From: Marinobacter alexandrii
GTDB lineage: Bacteria; Pseudomonadota; Gammaproteobacteria; Pseudomonadales; Oleiphilaceae
Assembly (NCBI RefSeq): GCF_005871205.1
Contig: NZ_SWKM01000012.1
Coordinates: forward strand, 620,001 to 684,000
Direction of reading: 5' to 3'
DNA length: 64,000 nucleotides
The position numbers were made by a program, and so were the translations under genes. Below, piece after piece: positions 9,026 to 17,985 of this stretch (positions are counted from its first letter, which is position 1; each line of letters starts with the position of its first letter). The notes beneath the pieces were generated by a model. That model was not told the DNA's origin and did no database searches. It saw only the letters and a list, made by a program, of their open reading frames with translations.

Positions 9026-9814
9026 TTATTGTTGTTTAAGAATGTCTTCTACCTTGGGCAAGGTCACCATGGTCGCTCCGCCGTCAACAAGCAGGGAGGT
9101 GCCAGTGATGTAGCTCGCTTCGTTTGATGTGAGGTACAGCACCGCAGAGGCTATGTCAGCGGGTTCGCCCAAGCGAGGCACCGGAAAGTGCGCGGCCAGT
9201 TTATGTGGAAGCTCCTCACCCAATGTTCGAAGCATGTGATCGGTGCCAATAAGGCCAGGTTCCACCACGTTGACCAGGATGTTAATTGCACCAAACTCCA
9301 CCGCCAGGCCACGAGCAAACGCATTCATGAACGCTTTGCTTGAGCCATAAGGGATGAGCGTCGGGGTGTATTTACGATTCGCCTCCCCAGACGAAATAAA
9401 TACGATGCGTCCCTTGTCCGACGCTTTCGACAGGTGGGGGGCGGCATCCTTCGCCAGCCAGAAAAGAGACTGTATGTTGCTGCGAACCAAGTGATCAAAG
9501 GTGTCATCCGACATCTCGGTGATCAGGCCGTGGGCCGTGTCAGCGGCACAATGTACAAGGATATCCAACTGGCCAAAGGCGTTGATAGCGCCGTCGATCA
9601 TGGTACGGATAGCGTCGCGATCTGCGATATCGCCACCTACTAATGCACACTCGGCATTCAGCGCCCGAATCTGCCTGACGGTTTCCTCTCCATATTCTAC
9701 CGTGCGGGCTGAAACAACTACGTTGGCACCCTGACGAGCGTATTCCAGCGCCACTGCACGTCCCATTCCGCGACCGGCGCCGGTAACCAGAACAACCTTG
9801 TTCTCGAATTTCAT
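9026..9814 (-). CDS. Short-chain dehydrogenase/reductase
   Basis: The 262-residue protein is a classical SDR: cofactor motif TGAGRGMG near residues 11-18, a catalytic serine in FISSGE, the YGSSK (YxxxK) pair, and a C-terminal SLLVDGG segment. A basic residue after beta-strand 2 (SARTVEYG) leaves NAD versus NADP preference uncertain. It lies between the CrtC-like gene and the MFS gene in a leftward operon, and probably oxidises or reduces a ring alcohol or ketone of the cluster's substrate. At least five more SDR genes occur in the window, so individual reactions cannot be assigned. Confidence 0.85.
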   Translation of the reverse strand: MKFENKVVLVTGAGRGMGRAVALEYARQGANVVVSARTVEYGEETVRQIRALNAECALVGGDIADRDAIRTMIDGAINAFGQLDILVHCAADTAHGLITEMSDDTFDHLVRSNIQSLFWLAKDAAPHLSKASDKGRIVFISSGEANRKYTPTLIPYGSSKAFMNAFARGLAVEFGAINILVNVVEPGLIGTDHMLRTLGEELPHKLAAHFPVPRLGEPADIASAVLYLTSNEASYITGTSLLVDGGATMVTLPKVEDILKQQ

Positions 9815-9891
9815 TGGCAGCTACTCCAGATCCAGGGGTTCGTTGAGGCCGGATCCGCCTGGATAAGTAGCAGAATCCGGACGTTCGTCGA

Positions 9892-10923
9892 TCAGATGTC
9901 TGAGCCCCTCACATTGCGCTCGGACCCGTTGCGCCGATCCGATTCGCCCCAGGACAGCCAGTGATCGGGAGTGCGTGTGTCACCTACACGACGCCAGCGA
10001 CCTTCCTGCTGGGCGGTGATCGGAAAACCGCCGACGAAGTCGATCATTTCTCCCTTGGGGTCTGGCAGGAATTCCCATTCCTCTTTGCCATCCAGAACGA
10101 TGCGGGCGGATTCCAGAAAGTAACTGCCGTCTTTGTGAACGGCTTTGCCTTCAATGTCATTGGTGACGCGGACCTCGCCCTTTTCATTCATGAAAATGGC
10201 ATAACCTAGATGGTTGTGCCCGACCATGAAGGAGCCAGCATCCCAGGTTCCGTCGGTATACACGGTGACAAACGACCACCAGATGACATGCATCTTGTTG
10301 TTAACAACCAGGTCTTTTTTGAAGTGGATGGCGCCGCCTTCTGCCATATAGAACTGGTCTAACGCCATCGCCCCTTTGACTGGCCGGCCCTCGCATGTGC
10401 CGTGAATGTCCCATAGCTGGGAAACGTAGAACGTCCCCCATTCCACGCCCGGCAAATACCATTGCATGCCAGAGCCCAAGAGCTTGCCTTCCAGTTCGAA
10501 AAGGCCCTCTTCCTTCCATGTCAAACGGTTGCTCGACGCAGTGATTTGCCAGGGATTTCCTGGTTCGTCGGGCTGGTTGCTCCAACTCACGACATCGCCA
10601 TCGAGGGTCTGTACCGGGATGGGAGTCTCCGCCTGGGCCTTCATTCGCTCATGATCCATGCGCAAGTTCTGACCATCGATGTGGTTGCTCTGGTAGATGA
10701 ACTTTGTTGGGTTAGGTGTACCACCGGGAGCCAGCAGTGAACGAACGAAGGAATAGATGTTGCCGTCTTCGTCCCGGACTGAGCCGAATGGCGAGCTTTT
10801 ACTGAGCTTAAGTCCAAAGAAGCCGCGTTCACCGGCGATCGCAGGCCCCGTAACTTTGTGGGGGCCGACCAGCTGCTGGTAATCGAAGTCGCCTCTTTCG
10901 GGAATGGTGTCGAAGGTTTTCAT
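9892..10923 (-). CDS. Hydroxyneurosporene synthase (CrtC)/lipocalin-like family protein
   Basis: A 343-residue soluble protein rich in aromatic residues and predicted beta-strand, with no signal peptide. Segments such as GVEWGTFYVSQLWDIHG and GHNHLGYAIFMNEKG suggest the two lipocalin-like barrels of the CrtC/AttH-like fold seen in terpenoid hydratases and related DUF families; this is a fold-level impression, not a secure match. An in-frame ATG 33 bases upstream lacks a ribosome site, whereas CCAAGGAGAGCATT precedes the ATG at 10923. It is transcribed directly after the DUF1329 gene. Binding or hydration of a hydrophobic terpenoid is a guess. Confidence 0.5.
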   Translation of the reverse strand: MKTFDTIPERGDFDYQQLVGPHKVTGPAIAGERGFFGLKLSKSSPFGSVRDEDGNIYSFVRSLLAPGGTPNPTKFIYQSNHIDGQNLRMDHERMKAQAETPIPVQTLDGDVVSWSNQPDEPGNPWQITASSNRLTWKEEGLFELEGKLLGSGMQWYLPGVEWGTFYVSQLWDIHGTCEGRPVKGAMALDQFYMAEGGAIHFKKDLVVNNKMHVIWWSFVTVYTDGTWDAGSFMVGHNHLGYAIFMNEKGEVRVTNDIEGKAVHKDGSYFLESARIVLDGKEEWEFLPDPKGEMIDFVGGFPITAQQEGRWRRVGDTRTPDHWLSWGESDRRNGSERNVRGSDI

Positions 10924-10961
10924 AATGCTCTCCTTGGAGAAATGGTTGTTAGTCAAGGTAT

Positions 10962-12326
10962 TTAGCGCTGGCTCTTGCGCTGAACAATAGCCCCGGGGGA
11001 CATCTGAACTTCCGGCAGGGCGTCAAAGAAGAATCGGTAGCCGCCCTCCAGGCCATCGTTTATGACGCCGTACATGTTCTTGTTGAAGTCGTAGATGACG
11101 TTTTTGACGTTGTAGGGGATATCAAGGTTGTAGAGTTGTACGCCACTCAAAAACATGGATCTGTATAGCTCTCCGCTTTGGTCCCATGCGTCATACAGGC
11201 CAACCCCAAAGGTGTCTTCATCAAGGTAATACTGGCGCTTGCTGTATACATGACGTTGGCCTGGCTTCAATGTGGCCTCGACCACCCAGACCCTGTGGAG
11301 CTCCCAACGTTCGCATTTCGGGTTTGCGTGGTTATTCTTGAATTGATTGTCCTGCTCACAGTCGAAGTAGAACTCGTAAGCGTTATAAGGGATGAACATT
11401 TCTTTTCGGCCAATCAATTTGTAGTCGAAACGCTCCTGACTGCCGGAAAACATCTGCAGTTCATCGAACAGTGTTACGCCACCCTGGCTGGCAACCGGGG
11501 TATCAAACGCAAACTCGGGGGCCAGCTTGATGCGGCGCTGGCCGGGGCTGTAGCTCCACGCTCTGCGAGACTGATCAATCGGATCAAGAAAGTCGGCCAG
11601 TATCGTGACCTCACCGGCGCGCCTAGCGGGGTATTTGTTCAGGGAATATACCCGGGCGTACATGTTTGGTTTACGGTCATCCCGATCCACCTGATAGTAC
11701 GGTTGCTCCTCCAGGGTTTCCTGTTCCGCGGCTTTGATGACGTTGCCGTTGGCGTCCACGATCCAGCTTTTAGATGCGCTAGTAGTGGAATAACCAGGAC
11801 CGATCTTGTAACGCAGTTGCTGATTCCAGATCACCTCATTGCCATTTTGAGGAATTGGGAAGGGGAGCCCGCCTCGACAATTTGTTTCTACGGCGAGACC
11901 GCCCTTGGCGGTGTGGCACTGAGTTGCGTTGCGAATGGTGGCTTTCTCAACCTTATCGGGGTAGGCCGCAGTGCGGTGGCTGGGATAGATGTCCATATAA
12001 TAGCCAGGCTCTTCCCTGAGTAATTTTTTTTGTCCAGCGCTCAGTTTGTCGGCGTAATCGTCGACATTACTGGCGTCGATCCGAAATAGGGGCTTTTCGT
12101 TCTCGTACGGGTTGGCCCATTTTCCGCTCTGAGGTTCAAAATCGTCCGGAGCTGTTCGTAACCCCCCGGTATAAGGTGGAATGGTTCCTTCTTCGTTGCC
12201 TTCTTTGATGGCACCCCAAGGGGTAAGTTCGTTACCGAGTTTGCTCGCTTTTTCGGGGCTGACCGCTGCGATCGAAGCGGAGGACATTGCTGCAAGGGCA
12301 ACACATAACACGAGGGATGGTTTCAT
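10962..12326 (-). CDS. DUF1329-family exported protein
   Basis: A 454-residue protein with a clear signal peptide (MKPSLVLCVALAAMSSASIAA), then the family opening SPEKASKLGNELTPWGAIKEGN and GTIPPYTGGL, matching DUF1329 proteins in length and layout. Family members adopt a LolB-like fold and are usually encoded with a DUF1302 beta-barrel, as here (1-917). ATG 12326 follows GGGAGAACGTG; the GTG three bases upstream is a less likely start. It heads a leftward operon with the CrtC-like, SDR and MFS genes. Its upstream region contains two palindromes (12456-12468 and 12574-12600). Periplasmic or outer-membrane handling of hydrophobic substrate is the likely role. Confidence 0.85.
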   Translation of the reverse strand: MKPSLVLCVALAAMSSASIAAVSPEKASKLGNELTPWGAIKEGNEEGTIPPYTGGLRTAPDDFEPQSGKWANPYENEKPLFRIDASNVDDYADKLSAGQKKLLREEPGYYMDIYPSHRTAAYPDKVEKATIRNATQCHTAKGGLAVETNCRGGLPFPIPQNGNEVIWNQQLRYKIGPGYSTTSASKSWIVDANGNVIKAAEQETLEEQPYYQVDRDDRKPNMYARVYSLNKYPARRAGEVTILADFLDPIDQSRRAWSYSPGQRRIKLAPEFAFDTPVASQGGVTLFDELQMFSGSQERFDYKLIGRKEMFIPYNAYEFYFDCEQDNQFKNNHANPKCERWELHRVWVVEATLKPGQRHVYSKRQYYLDEDTFGVGLYDAWDQSGELYRSMFLSGVQLYNLDIPYNVKNVIYDFNKNMYGVINDGLEGGYRFFFDALPEVQMSPGAIVQRKSQR

Positions 12327-12455
12327 CACGTTCTCCCTATTTATTGTTTGTATCGTAAGGATGTTTTTTGTTTGACTTGCCTAGTCGTCGTAGATCTGGG
12401 GCTCGACGTATCGCAAGATCAAGCTAGCAAAACCGAATCTTAGTATCCACAGTAA

Positions 12456-12468
12456 AGAATTGAATTCT
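12456..12468. promoter_or_regulatory. AGAATTNAATTCT operator candidate (copy A)
   Basis: A perfect palindrome about the central base, with the G in the variable position. The flanking sequence TATCCAC..TAAAGAATT is nearly the same at copy B (13181-13193). It lies about 130 bases upstream of the DUF1329 start. The same 13-mer recurs at 32904 and 49466, and it resembles the E. coli Lrp consensus. Confidence 0.55.
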
Positions 12469-12573
12469 AAATGAAGAAAAAAATGGCAAAGTGTTGACAG
12501 GCTGTTGGTCACAGTTAGAAAGGCGCTGTACATCGCCGGCTGCGGCGATAGGCTTTGTTTTTAGAACAAAGAA

Positions 12574-12600
12574 AACCGTTTTACTCGGAATAAAACGGTT
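12574..12600. promoter_or_regulatory. Palindromic operator candidate matching the DUF1302 region
   Basis: AACCGTTTTA (12574-12583) and TAAAACGGTT (12591-12600) are perfect ten-base arms around a seven-base spacer. The core shares 17 of 20 bases with 1151-1170. It lies about 250 bases upstream of the DUF1329 start, on the promoter side. A shared regulator of the DUF1302/DUF1329 pair is inferred. Confidence 0.55.
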
Positions 12601-12846
12601 CTCGCATTGAGTCGTAAAAGAGCATCTTTTGATGTAAAGGGATATGGAAAGATCGGATAACGTAAAGGTGTACGAAACTAGGTTTTTGGATTGAGATTTT
12701 GCACTCAAATCGCAGCACTACGCTTGGAGACCTACCTGAAAATTACAAGCACCACCGGTTATGAACGGTTAGATGCCGTCAATGTAGGGAGGGCGAACTG
12801 ACCGATTCGTCCCCCCTGTACATACCGGAAACACGATACGTCGTGT

Positions 12847-13032
12847 TCAACGCGGGAACATATGATAGTCACTTAAATTCTGGGGAACGGCACAGTAGCT
12901 TGGATCGAACTGACAAAGTTGGCTTTGTTGCCTGCTGCCGGCGGGGCTGCTGGCAACCAAAATGATCACAAACTTTAGAACAATGACAAAACCAATAATC
13001 ATAAATCCAACAGCAATATTTTTTGTTTTCAT
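12847..13032 (-). CDS. Small single-pass membrane protein, unknown function
   Basis: A 61-residue protein beginning MKTKNIAVGFMIIGFVIVLK. The start is backed by GGGAGG five bases before the ATG. One long hydrophobic helix (about residues 7-28) follows a short positive N-terminus, giving an N-in topology. The outside tail carries two cysteines eight residues apart (CQFDPSYC), which could form a disulphide. It has its own upstream region with operator copy B, so it appears co-regulated with the DUF1329 operon to its left. I do not recognise a family. Confidence 0.6.
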   Translation of the reverse strand: MKTKNIAVGFMIIGFVIVLKFVIILVASSPAGSRQQSQLCQFDPSYCAVPQNLSDYHMFPR

Positions 13033-13180
13033 GATGCCTCCCGACACTGCGTGTCATGGGTTCGATCAAACTTAAACCAAGGGTCTATAGTCCAATCATC
13101 TTTCTTGTTGTTTCAGTCGTCATTTAGGCGTTTGTAGCCAATACCAATTTAGCAAAGTTTCTCCTGAATATCCACTATAA

Positions 13181-13193
13181 AGAATTTAATTCT
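13181..13193. promoter_or_regulatory. AGAATTNAATTCT operator candidate (copy B)
   Basis: A perfect palindrome with T in the centre, about 150 bases upstream of the small membrane-protein gene. Read on the reverse strand, a TATAGT -10-like hexamer lies just beyond it, so a bound protein would cover the promoter spacer, as at copy D. Confidence 0.5.
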
Positions 13194-13285
13194 GATTAAA
13201 GAATTGCGAGGGCGAAATGTTTTGCGGCGAAGTATGCACCGGCGCTATTTACGCCGGTTCCAGGCGGACCTCGGGTCGGGCGGTA

Positions 13286-14518
13286 TCAGTTGTTCTCAAA
13301 CGATTTACGTTGGGCGTGATGCTTGCTTTTATGGACTCTTCCAAATTGGTAGACCAATAAACTGGCGGTAGCTGAAAACAGCAATACCCCTGTGAGTGGA
13401 AGGGCGCCCGGAAAAGTTAGCAGGCTCACGGCCATTGAGCCCAGGGTGCCGATAAGAAACTGAGTTGCGCCCATCAGTGCCGATGCTGAGCCGGCACGGT
13501 GTCCCTGATTTGCCATAGCGAGCGCCATCGCGTTGGGACCGAGGATGCCCATGGAGGTCATGAAGGCGAACAGGCAGAACATCAGTAACACCAGGGAATC
13601 GAGGCTCAATAGGGTGGCAGTCAGGGCCACCAGGGAGGCGATGAAGGGAACCCAAATGACCGTCCCTAGTAATGTCTCGGGGCCGTATCTCGTGACCAGG
13701 CTCGCATTGAACTGGGATCCCGCGATCATCCCAACGGCGTTGATGCCGAAAAACCACCCGAAATGCTTGGCCGGAACACCGTATAGCTCAATGACGACAA
13801 ACGGCGATCCAGCAACATAGGCAAACATACCTCCAAATAACATGCCTGCAACCAGAACGTATTTTTGGAATTGCCACTCTCCCAGAAGGTCCAGGTATTG
13901 AGTCAGTGCGCCCCACAAGCTCAGCCGCGCGCCTGCTTCGCGGACATGTGTTTCCTGCATGGTGTAGTGCATACCGATGATGAGTGCGATACCCGAGGCG
14001 CACAGAACTCCGAAAATACCGCGCCAACCCATGATGTAGAGAAGGAACCCGCCGACTAATGGCGCCAGTATCGGTGCCAGGCCCAGTGCCAGCATGAGCA
14101 GTGAGAATGCTCTGGCACCTTGGGCGGGGGTAGTTCGGTCGCGAATGACGGCTCGACTGATCACCACGCCGGAGCTGCCTCCGAGTGCCTGAATGAAACG
14201 AGCCAGCGTAAGGGTCGTAAGGTCGTTGGCAAACACACAGGCCACAGACGCCAGAATATAAAGCGCGAGACCAAAATAGAGAGGGGGTTTGCGTCCGAAA
14301 TGGTCACTCAGTGGACCGTATAGAAGTTGGCCGATTGACATGCCCAATAGATAAACCGCCAGTGTTATCTGCACTTGCGATGAATCCACATTGAGGCTGG
14401 CCGCAATAGCCGGAAACGCGGGCAAATAGAGATCAACGGACAGCGGAGACAGCGCTGTCAGCATGGCTAGAAGGAATAGCCAGCCCGGGAAAAATGACGC
14501 CAGTTTTGACAATTTCAT
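13286..14518 (-). CDS. Bcr/CflA-family multidrug efflux MFS transporter
   Basis: A protein of 410 residues beginning MKLSKLASFFPGWLFLLAML, with twelve predicted membrane spans. The first loop has the Bcr/CflA-typical LSPLSVDLYLPAFP and then GQLLYGPLSDHFGRKPPL. ATG 14518 has AGGAG ten bases upstream; an upstream in-frame extension is arginine-rich and unlike the family. Transporters of this group export drugs such as bicyclomycin, or sulfonamides and amino-acid-derived compounds. Here it might expel toxic hydrophobic acids or pathway intermediates (inference). It lies downstream of the ferredoxin operon, with about 190 bases between, so it may have its own promoter. Confidence 0.85.
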   Translation of the reverse strand: MKLSKLASFFPGWLFLLAMLTALSPLSVDLYLPAFPAIAASLNVDSSQVQITLAVYLLGMSIGQLLYGPLSDHFGRKPPLYFGLALYILASVACVFANDLTTLTLARFIQALGGSSGVVISRAVIRDRTTPAQGARAFSLLMLALGLAPILAPLVGGFLLYIMGWRGIFGVLCASGIALIIGMHYTMQETHVREAGARLSLWGALTQYLDLLGEWQFQKYVLVAGMLFGGMFAYVAGSPFVVIELYGVPAKHFGWFFGINAVGMIAGSQFNASLVTRYGPETLLGTVIWVPFIASLVALTATLLSLDSLVLLMFCLFAFMTSMGILGPNAMALAMANQGHRAGSASALMGATQFLIGTLGSMAVSLLTFPGALPLTGVLLFSATASLLVYQFGRVHKSKHHAQRKSFENN

Positions 14519-14705
14519 AAAACGGGAACTCCTGCCAGCGTCGGTTCTTAGCCGGGATGTTGGGTCTGGAACAGCAAGACATGCGGAGCGCACGATCCGT
14601 GCGCTCATTCGATGTATGAGCAGGTCAATGGAAGGTTAATGTGGTTGCTGTAGCGTTAGTCGAATTGCTGATCTTGTGTTTGGTCGAGATCGTAAGTCGA
14701 CGAGA

Positions 14706-15092
14706 CTATTCTCCAGTTCGACACCCAATACAGACTTTGTGTCCGTCATGATCCCTGATATAGGCGGCATAGGCATCTTTCGCAACGGGGCGGGGACCGG
14801 GAGCGCCCTCGTCAGTGGCCCCGGCCTCCAAAGCCAGTCGATGGACTTCATCAACCATATCCCGGCTTTCAGCCTGGAGTCCGACGGTTACACCGTTGCC
14901 AGCCGTAGCCGCTTCACCATTTATCGGGTAAAGGACGACCAGGGAAGGTTGGTCCAGCCCCCAGGCAGAGGCTCTGCCTGGTACATTGACCAATCGTTTC
15001 AGGCCTAACGGAGCCAGGATGGTGTCGTAAAACGAGGTGGCTCGCTCAAGATCCCGGGTCCCCAATGTAATGTGCGTAAAGATGCTCATCAT
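14706..15092 (-). CDS. VOC/glyoxalase-family protein
   Basis: A 128-residue single-module vicinal-oxygen-chelate protein, starting MMSIFTHITLGTRDLERATSFYD (first metal-ligand histidine in THITLG) and ending DAYAAYIRDHDGHKVCIGC with a possible second ligand region. This is the layout of lactoylglutathione-lyase-like proteins of unknown specificity. Two adjacent ATGs are possible, with AAGGAC upstream. It is last in the leftward MFS/ferredoxin/ferredoxin reductase operon. Functions could include isomerisation of an intermediate or detoxification of a dicarbonyl. Confidence 0.75.
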   Translation of the reverse strand: MMSIFTHITLGTRDLERATSFYDTILAPLGLKRLVNVPGRASAWGLDQPSLVVLYPINGEAATAGNGVTVGLQAESRDMVDEVHRLALEAGATDEGAPGPRPVAKDAYAAYIRDHDGHKVCIGCRTGE

Positions 15093-15119
15093 CTGTCCTT
15101 ATTAAGCGTTTTTCGAAAC

Positions 15120-16352
15120 TCAGCCGCGATGTTCTTTTTCCCACTCTCTTAGATCGAAGCCTTCGGCGCTCGCTTCGGTGGAAGTCAGTTCTGGCGGACG
15201 CGCAAGAATTTTTTTGCCGGCCAGGTGATCCCCTGGGCGATTGCAGGCTTCGACGGCAACGAAGTGGCCTTTGCGGAAACAGAGTACCGAGAATTGGCGG
15301 GATTCGGGTGCGCCTAGGGTGACGGTGGTGTCGAAGCCCGTTGATAACCCTGCAATCTGGAGTTTCAGGCTGCCTTGATCCGTCCAAAACCACGGAACAC
15401 TGGTGAACGGCGATGGATTGCCCAACAACCTGGCTGCGACAGCTCTGGCCTGGTCCATTGCATTTGGCACAGATTCGATGCGCGTTGGTTGTCCTTCGTT
15501 GTGAACACAGGGAAAGCAGGCTACATCGCCAATCGCTGAGATCTGGGGATCGTTGGTCAACAGATCTGAATCCACTTTGATCCCATTTTCAATATGAAGG
15601 CCCGCCTCACTGGCCAGAGTGATATTCGGGATCACACCAATCCCATAGACGACGAGATCTGCCTCCAGGGTTTCGCCGTCCGCCTTCTCCACACCGGTTA
15701 CTTTTCCCTGGTTGCCAACCAATCGGTTGACGCCTTGGTTGAAGTGGAACGTGACGCCGCATTCCCGATGGGTATCCTCAAAAACCTCGGACATTTCCTG
15801 GGAAATAGCGCGAGCCATGGCACGTTGGCCCATGTCGATAACATGGACATTCGCGCTCTGAACGGCGATGGCGGCGAACTCCAAGCCTATGAAGCCAGCT
15901 CCGATAACAACAACATTCCTCGCCGTTTTGACGGCTGGAGATAGGGCATCCGCATCCGCGAGGGTCTTGATACCAAATACGCCGTTCAGGTCCTCGCCGG
16001 GGAGCGCAAGAGGGCGGTTGTGGGCTCCTGTGGCCAGCACCAGATGTTCGTAGTCGCAGGCCTCGCCGTTTTTGAGCACAACACGCCGGTTTTGGCGATC
16101 AATCTCGACGGCTGTGTCATGAATCAGCTCAATATTTTGTTCCTGAAAAAACGTTTCAGGACGAAAAGCGAGGTTCTCACGCTTTATTTTTCCAAGCATG
16201 TAGGCTTTAGACAGCGGTGGACGTTGATAGGGCAGGTCTGGCTCGTCACCAATCAATGAGATCTTGCCCTCGAAGCCCCCTTGTCGCAGAGATGCTGCGA
16301 CCTGAAACCCTGCCTGCCCGGCACCGACTATCGTGACAGAAGAAAGTGACAT
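15120..16352 (-). CDS. FAD-dependent ferredoxin reductase (putidaredoxin/rhodocoxin reductase type)
   Basis: A 410-residue protein with two Rossmann motifs: GAGQAG near residue 10 for FAD and GAGFIG near 150 for NAD(P)H. It also has the family-specific PYQRPPLSK and the C-terminal FAD contact AIGDVACF. It should pass electrons from NADH to the adjacent [2Fe-2S] ferredoxin, whose gene ends 16 bases upstream. The pair forms a class I redox chain and is the obvious partner of the two P450s (3023 and 39365), perhaps also of the Rieske enzymes. Transcription is leftward from the MFS gene. Confidence 0.9.
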   Translation of the reverse strand: MSLSSVTIVGAGQAGFQVAASLRQGGFEGKISLIGDEPDLPYQRPPLSKAYMLGKIKRENLAFRPETFFQEQNIELIHDTAVEIDRQNRRVVLKNGEACDYEHLVLATGAHNRPLALPGEDLNGVFGIKTLADADALSPAVKTARNVVVIGAGFIGLEFAAIAVQSANVHVIDMGQRAMARAISQEMSEVFEDTHRECGVTFHFNQGVNRLVGNQGKVTGVEKADGETLEADLVVYGIGVIPNITLASEAGLHIENGIKVDSDLLTNDPQISAIGDVACFPCVHNEGQPTRIESVPNAMDQARAVAARLLGNPSPFTSVPWFWTDQGSLKLQIAGLSTGFDTTVTLGAPESRQFSVLCFRKGHFVAVEACNRPGDHLAGKKILARPPELTSTEASAEGFDLREWEKEHRG

Positions 16353-16367
16353 GTGGACTCCAATTGA

Positions 16368-16688
16368 TCAGTACTGTGACTCGGGCAGACGAAGGACCAT
16401 TCCGTCCATACTCTCATCAAGCGTGAGTTGGCAGGTCAGTCGGCTGTTATCTTGTCGTTCACTGGCAAAATCCAGCATGTCGGATTCAGTATCTTCCATT
16501 TTGGGTAGAACACTGACCCAGTTTTCGTCAACAAAGGCGTGGCAGGTCGCGCAACTGCAGGCGCCGCCGCAGTCTCCCTGAATGCCAGGAATCATGGCAT
16601 TAAGAGCCGCTTGCATGATGGACTGGCCATTCTGGCCGGTCAGCATGTGTTCAGTACCGTTCGATTCAATCAATGTAATGGTAGGCAT
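16368..16688 (-). CDS. [2Fe-2S] ferredoxin, adrenodoxin/putidaredoxin type
   Basis: A 106-residue ferredoxin with ligands Cys40, Cys46, Cys49 and Cys86 in the adrenodoxin spacing (C-x5-C-x2-C-x36-C); Cys44 is an extra non-ligand cysteine. The C-terminus ending in PESQY is typical of P450-type ferredoxins. It is encoded between the MFS gene (13 bases) and the reductase (15 bases), which implies one transcript and stoichiometric supply. Expected partners are the reductase at 15120 and the P450s of the cluster. Confidence 0.92.
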   Translation of the reverse strand: MPTITLIESNGTEHMLTGQNGQSIMQAALNAMIPGIQGDCGGACSCATCHAFVDENWVSVLPKMEDTESDMLDFASERQDNSRLTCQLTLDESMDGMVLRLPESQY

Positions 16689-16701
16689 GGAGTTTCTCCT
16701 T

Positions 16702-17985
16702 CTATGATGAGGCTGCCTGGCTGGAGCTAAGGGCGGAAACCGATGAGTGTTTCGGCACTTTCCCCAGGGTCATTAGCAATGCTGGGCCAATAATGGAGCA
16801 TGCAAGGCTGTAAATCAGCATTGCCGTATAGCCCCCCGTGTAGCTGAGAAGGCTTGCGAACAGAAGTGGAGCCAGGGCCGACGCCACCGTTAGCAAACCC
16901 TGGTGGAAGCCGAATAGACGGCCGTAGTCCTTGAGCCCAAAATAGCGCGCAATCAGGAACGCTGCGATATCAAACTCGGCACCGGCACCGAATCCGACGC
17001 AGACAGCAGCGACCATGAGCGGTACCAACTCAGTACCCCCTTGCAAATAGATAAGGCAGCCTATGGCGGGCAACGCAAGACTTATGGCCGCTATTGCTGG
17101 CGGCCAGAAGCGGTCTAATAGATAGCCGACGGCAATTCGGCCGAAAATCAGGGATACCCCGAAAAAGCTAAACACCAGGCTGGCATTTTCGGCTGATAGG
17201 CCCATGTCTCTGAGCATTGGGACGGTACTGGTAACCATTCCAACAATAGAGGAGATGACCAGTGCGAGAGCAATGTTACATGTCCAGAACTTTCTCGATA
17301 CCAGGCCCTCGCGGTAGGTAACTCCTGGCACGGCCTCAGCATCGACGTCCTGCCCGGATGCTTCCGGCAAAAATTGTGGGAGTGATAACCATTTGGCGGT
17401 GAAGGGCAGCAGTATGGCGGTATTCATCAACGCGAGAATGACAAATGCTGCCCGCCAGTCCCAGGTTTCAATGCCCCATGAAAGAATTGGCGGCACAATG
17501 GCGGCAGTGATCCCCGTGCCGCTCAGGCCAATTGCCAGAGCCAGCCCACGATTTTTCTCGAACCAGATATTCAGTAATTGAGTCCACGTGACCGCCAGAC
17601 ACCCCATCCCGAGCAACGGCAGAACTGAGAAAGCAAGATAGAGTGTCCATATTGAGCCCTCTATCTGGGTCGTTCCCAGATACCCCAGAGAAATGAGGAC
17701 AAGTGATGTCATGGTGACGCGTTTCATCCCGTAACGCATATTCAGCCATCCCACTATCTGTAGCGAGATCACCGCACTGGCAAACAGAAACGTGATCGAT
17801 GCCTGTAGTGAGCTTTTATCCCACCCAAAAGCCTCTTTCAGCGGAATGACAAGCGTACCAAAGCCGTATAGGAGCGAGGCGTTGATACTGATTGCGATGC
17901 CTATGACAGACAGCACCAGTATGCGCCAGCTTTGCCGGAACTCCGTTAAGTCAACCGCAGCGTCGCTTTTTGTCGGCGAATGCAT
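16702..17985 (-). CDS. MFS transporter, paralogue of the protein at 7683
   Basis: A 427-residue transporter with about twelve membrane spans, sharing with its paralogue the N-terminal DLTEFRQSWRILVL, a central charged loop, and FDIAAFLIARYFGLKDYGRL near the C-terminal half. It is the promoter-proximal gene of the operon encoding ferredoxin, reductase and VOC protein, and is divergent from the chemoreceptor at 18157. Co-expression with P450 redox partners suggests uptake of the compound the P450s oxidise. Whether the two paralogues import different resin-acid-like substrates or intermediates is open. Confidence 0.85.
   Translation of the reverse strand: MHSPTKSDAAVDLTEFRQSWRILVLSVIGIAISINASLLYGFGTLVIPLKEAFGWDKSSLQASITFLFASAVISLQIVGWLNMRYGMKRVTMTSLVLISLGYLGTTQIEGSIWTLYLAFSVLPLLGMGCLAVTWTQLLNIWFEKNRGLALAIGLSGTGITAAIVPPILSWGIETWDWRAAFVILALMNTAILLPFTAKWLSLPQFLPEASGQDVDAEAVPGVTYREGLVSRKFWTCNIALALVISSIVGMVTSTVPMLRDMGLSAENASLVFSFFGVSLIFGRIAVGYLLDRFWPPAIAAISLALPAIGCLIYLQGGTELVPLMVAAVCVGFGAGAEFDIAAFLIARYFGLKDYGRLFGFHQGLLTVASALAPLLFASLLSYTGGYTAMLIYSLACSIIGPALLMTLGKVPKHSSVSALSSSQAASS

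Larger units (their letters stand above)
12327..12846. other. AT-rich promoter region upstream of the DUF1329 operon
   Basis: No convincing gene is present in these 520 bases; a 94-codon reading frame on the reverse strand has no ribosome site and an atypical composition. Besides the two listed operators there is an inverted repeat CTTTGTT/AACAAAG (12553-12571) abutting the palindrome at 12574-12600. At the right end, AACACGA/TCGTGTT hairpin arms around 12830-12847 could weakly terminate the small membrane-protein gene. Confidence 0.5.

Noticed and set aside
12424..12708. A 94-codon reverse-strand reading frame in the gap before the DUF1329 operon.
   Set aside because: No ribosome site, unusual composition, and it runs through two regulatory palindromes.
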